A stretch of DNA of 64,000 nucleotides from Dendrolimus kikuchii (taxonomy: Eukaryota > Arthropoda > Insecta > Lepidoptera > Lasiocampidae), in NCBI GenBank assembly GCA_019925095.2, contig CM034411.1, positions 2,887,001 through 2,951,000 on the forward strand, read 5' to 3'. The translations under genes and the position numbers were made by a program. Under the pieces are notes generated by a model. The model saw only the letters and a program-made list of their open reading frames with translations, was not told where the DNA came from and made no database searches. Of the stretch, positions 61,888 through 64,000 are shown piece after piece. Each line of letters begins with the position of its first letter. The first letter of the stretch is position 1.

Positions 61888-62386
61888 TGTTACATACCGA
61901 CAAAGAAATGTGCACACGTGCCGGTCGTAAAAGCGCAGTTTATTGCCTTCCCCAATTTAGGAATTCTTTTATTTACCTTGTATTTAGAATTTGTAATTTA
62001 GAAAAACATGCTATTGTTTTTTCTACTTGTTTTATGGCCGTCATTAGTGTCGAACTAATCCTTATTGTTATTGTTTTCGACTTTGTTGGCCGTTCGCAGG
62101 TGTGCAAATCACATTTTCTGCAAGTGGAATTGTGTATTGTACAGTTTACTATAAAACAATGCCCGAACGGAGGGGTGGGGCAGTCAAGCGAAGATTACGA
62201 TACGAGCAAGATGTAGATTCGACAAGTGATATAGTGACGGACTTTGCGCGTGTTATTGAATCGTGCAGTGTATACTGTTTGTATCCAGTTATATTTGTAC
62301 CGGTTTTATACGTGTTTGTACAGTTCTAATAAACTCTATAGTAATTCCAACGGCATTTTAATTCGAGTCCTGCGTAACTCGTAACA
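61888..62386 (-). mobile_element. Solo LTR1, 499 bp, TSD ATAG
   Basis: TGTTACATACCGAC on this strand ... ACTCGTAACA, flanked by ATAG at 61884-61887 and 62387-62390. The longest LTR1. The frames at 61887 and 62102 lie within it and are not genes. Confidence 0.85.
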
Positions 62387-62545
62387 ATAGCAAGTAAAAC
62401 AATAAAATAATAGTAAGTAGTCATCGGCAAAGTTTCTGCGCGCGGTTTATATGTATGTTTAAATTTAAAATAAAAAATCTGAACTCAAAAATGTTATTCA
62501 TTGACGTAGTATAGGATTTGGTTAGCCAGATTTTCAAACATCATT

Positions 62546-62868
62546 TTATCCGTGCAGGAACGGAGAAAGAATACAATTTCCTGCGTCCGGGCGGCCTGTC
62601 GTAAGAGGCGACTAAACAACCCACAGCCAGGTGGTAGGGTATTTACCCGACTGGATGGCGACCACCCCTGTTCTAGAATATGCTGCCATAACAACCTTGT
62701 GTTGTGTTCCGGCATTAGTGACCAGGTTCCAGGCTCCCTTAAGAGAGCAGCAGCGTATTTGTAGCACCTTTGGTGTTACAAATGTCCATAGGCGATGGTA
62801 ACCGCTTTCCATCAAGTGGGCCGTCTGCCTGTCTGCTGAACTCCTGCAATAAAAAAAAATAAAAAAAC
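62546..62868 (+). mobile_element. SINE-A copy, full length, with duplication
   Basis: ATCCGTGCAGGAACGGAGAA to CTCCTGCAATAAAAAAAAAT. AAACATCAT precedes it and AACATCAT follows the A-rich tail. Best full-length example (about 320 bp). Confidence 0.88.
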
Positions 62869-63452
62869 ATCATAACCATGTTCTACGATAAGGATTTTTT
62901 TAACTAAAATAAATAGTTAGGAAATGCGTGGAAATTTTGTGCGTTCCGCCGTAATTTTTAAACCAACGATATTACTCTACTTTTGAACTCAACGATATCC
63001 GTTGAGTAGTTTTTGAGAAGTATTTTCGCTTTTTTCATAGATCCATAGACAATTGACGAACAACAGCGGATGTCTGTCAACTGTACAGAACCCATCATAG
63101 TTTGTGGACTGTCACACACTTGCCCGATTTTTTCCAGTTACGGCGTACAATGGAGATCAGTGTCAAAGACCTCAAGCAATAAGAGCGAGACGTTTCAGTC
63201 TTAGCCAAGGCTTGGTGTTACAAAAGATTTTTTCACATCGTTCCGTGTAATTTTGACACAATATTCAACGCAAGTTGAAAATTAGTTTCGGTAGTAATTT
63301 ATATTATGATATTTTTAACCCCTCCCCTGTCCGTATCACAGCTGGTCATATTCGTGGAACTCCCAAGCCCCTAGTGTGACATCATATATTTTGCAATTTT
63401 ACATCAAGAAATTTAATTTTTTCAAATGTGACGTCACGATATTTAGGATATT
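62869..63452. other. Unassigned intron sequence
   Basis: No recognised element; no exon-like block. Confidence 0.35.
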
Positions 63453-63590
63453 AGAACAGACGAGCGTGCATGACAAAGGTTATGAACGTCAAAGAAGCAA
63501 GTGAGGTGTGTAAGAATAAGCCTGAATGGCGCTCTGTTATTCGTGCCTACCCCGCAAGGAAACTGGCGTGAAGTTATGTATGTATGTATG
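63453..63590 (+). mobile_element. RS LINE short copy
   Basis: AGAACAGACGAGCGTGCATG to ACTGGCGTGAAGTTATG(TATG)n. Its 5' end is almost the same as that of the 5661 copy. It lies about 155 bp before an MDM1 exon. Confidence 0.8.
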
Positions 63591-63746
63591 AGTACATTCA
63601 TGGTTTTTTAAATATATTTTGTACTGGTGCAAGGTTCATCAAAGTTGTTTGTAATGTGTAATTTCTTAAAGTGCTTGGTAGTGCATTCGGTCGTCTAGAA
63701 AATCATTCGTTATATTGTTATGAATTTAAATTTAATATCATTCCAG

Positions 63747-63855
63747 GTTCAGTGGAAGCTGAACCACTCATGAATCACGTGGATGGTGACCACGATGATG
63801 GTAAGCGGTACATAGAAGACTATCTGTGGAATGGCCAGAAACCTGGAGTTCAGAG
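63747..63855 (+). CDS. Mdm1: MDM1-like exon, acidic, YIEDYLW
   Basis: The acceptor ATCATTCCAG ends at 63746 and the donor GTGAGT starts at 63856. The 109 nt read phase 1 to 2 and complete the glycine codon opened at 59034. The product is acidic and His/Asp-rich (MNHVDGDHDDGKRYIEDYLW) and ends GVQR. The next exon lies beyond the window and must start in phase 2. The call comes from the phase chain and splice consensus; no motif here is diagnostic on its own. Confidence 0.66.
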
Positions 63856-64000
63856 GTGAGTTCTATCCAGAATATTGATGCAAGAGAAGCACAATCCGCT
63901 GCACAAGTTTTTATTCAACTCATTTTAACAGTAATATTAAATATGATATTATCTCCTCAAGTATTTATTATACGACTGCTTGCTCAAGCATAGTTATTAG

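Larger units (their letters stand above)
10898..63855 (+). other. Mdm1: Gene model: MDM1-like gene, 3' end outside the window
   Basis: Six + strand exons chain without a phase conflict: 10898-10948 (ends phase 0), 49562-49679 (0 to 1), 52951-53081 (1 to 0), 54100-54192 (0 to 0), 58878-59034 (0 to 1), 63747-63855 (1 to 2). Every internal boundary has AG before and GT after. The joined frame of about 219 codons has no stop. The [ST]EYR-x(2)-[FY]-x-W motifs and the KKYPG...ELF block identify the family. In vertebrates MDM1 binds microtubules, localises to centrioles and restrains centriole duplication. The first exon is the least certain part. The remaining C-terminal exons lie beyond 64 kb. Confidence 0.72.

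Noticed and set aside
61887..62329. Two + strand frames
   Set aside because: They lie within the solo LTR1 and read its non-coding sequence.

Overview
The window is AT-rich animal nuclear DNA, almost certainly from a moth or butterfly (Lepidoptera). The evidence is the repeat fauna: many copies of a Bm1-like SINE, tRNA-derived SINEs with clear B boxes, R1-clade and RTE-like LINEs, a Penelope-like element, solo LTRs and MITEs. The only convincing host coding sequence is short, phase-compatible exons with GT/AG splice sites. There is no bacterial-style gene organisation, and most long open frames are transposon remnants or chance.

Host gene. Five internal exons on the + strand (49562-49679, 52951-53081, 54100-54192, 58878-59034, 63747-63855) join without a phase clash. 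They encode two S/T-EYR-x(2)-[YF]-x-W motifs and a KKYPG-x(4)-T-x-ELF block, the signature of the MDM1 family (microtubule-binding centriolar protein). A 17-codon first exon with a strong donor at 10898-10948 fits in phase 0. A second, weaker first-exon candidate ends at 2199. The gene runs off the right edge. Everything from about 10.95 kb onward would then be intron sequence full of transposons, and intron 1 would be about 38.6 kb.

Repeat families, with the names used below. RS = LINE whose 3' end reads GGGAACTGGCGTGAAGTTATG and then (TATG)n. LINE-J = 3' end with GCGATCTCTTCC and (ATAG)n. LINE-K = 3' UTR with CGGACTCGAGTTCC. LINE-S = C-terminus SIAIQRGNAASLLGT. R1-like = 3' UTR with GGTTTTAGTGG. 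RTE-like = several C-terminal fragments. PLE = Penelope-like element with GTTTCGGCCAC in its terminal repeat. SINE-A = Bm1-like. SINE-B and SINE-C = tRNA-like. LTR1 starts TGTTACGAG; LTR2 is TGT...CCGACA. RepD, E, H, L, N, O, P and Q are unclassified interspersed repeats.

Layout. 0-11 kb: repeats, a solo LTR2 inside RepH, and the candidate promoters. 11-19 kb: PLE copies, including a head-to-head pair that carries the reverse transcriptase and GIY-YIG region. 19-35 kb: SINE-A, RTE, LINE-J, LINE-S, a second solo LTR2, MITEs, and RS at 34.7 kb. 35-49 kb: four LTR1 copies, a PLE palindrome, and a 3.6-kb R1-clade LINE inserted into SINE-B. 49-64 kb: the MDM1 exons, separated by RS, RTE, SINE, LINE-K and MITE insertions, plus a full solo LTR1.

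The most informative structures are nested insertions with legible target-site duplications, several large palindromes, and a stem in LINE-S with a compensatory base-pair change. I found no CRISPR array, no rRNA and no free-standing tRNA gene.
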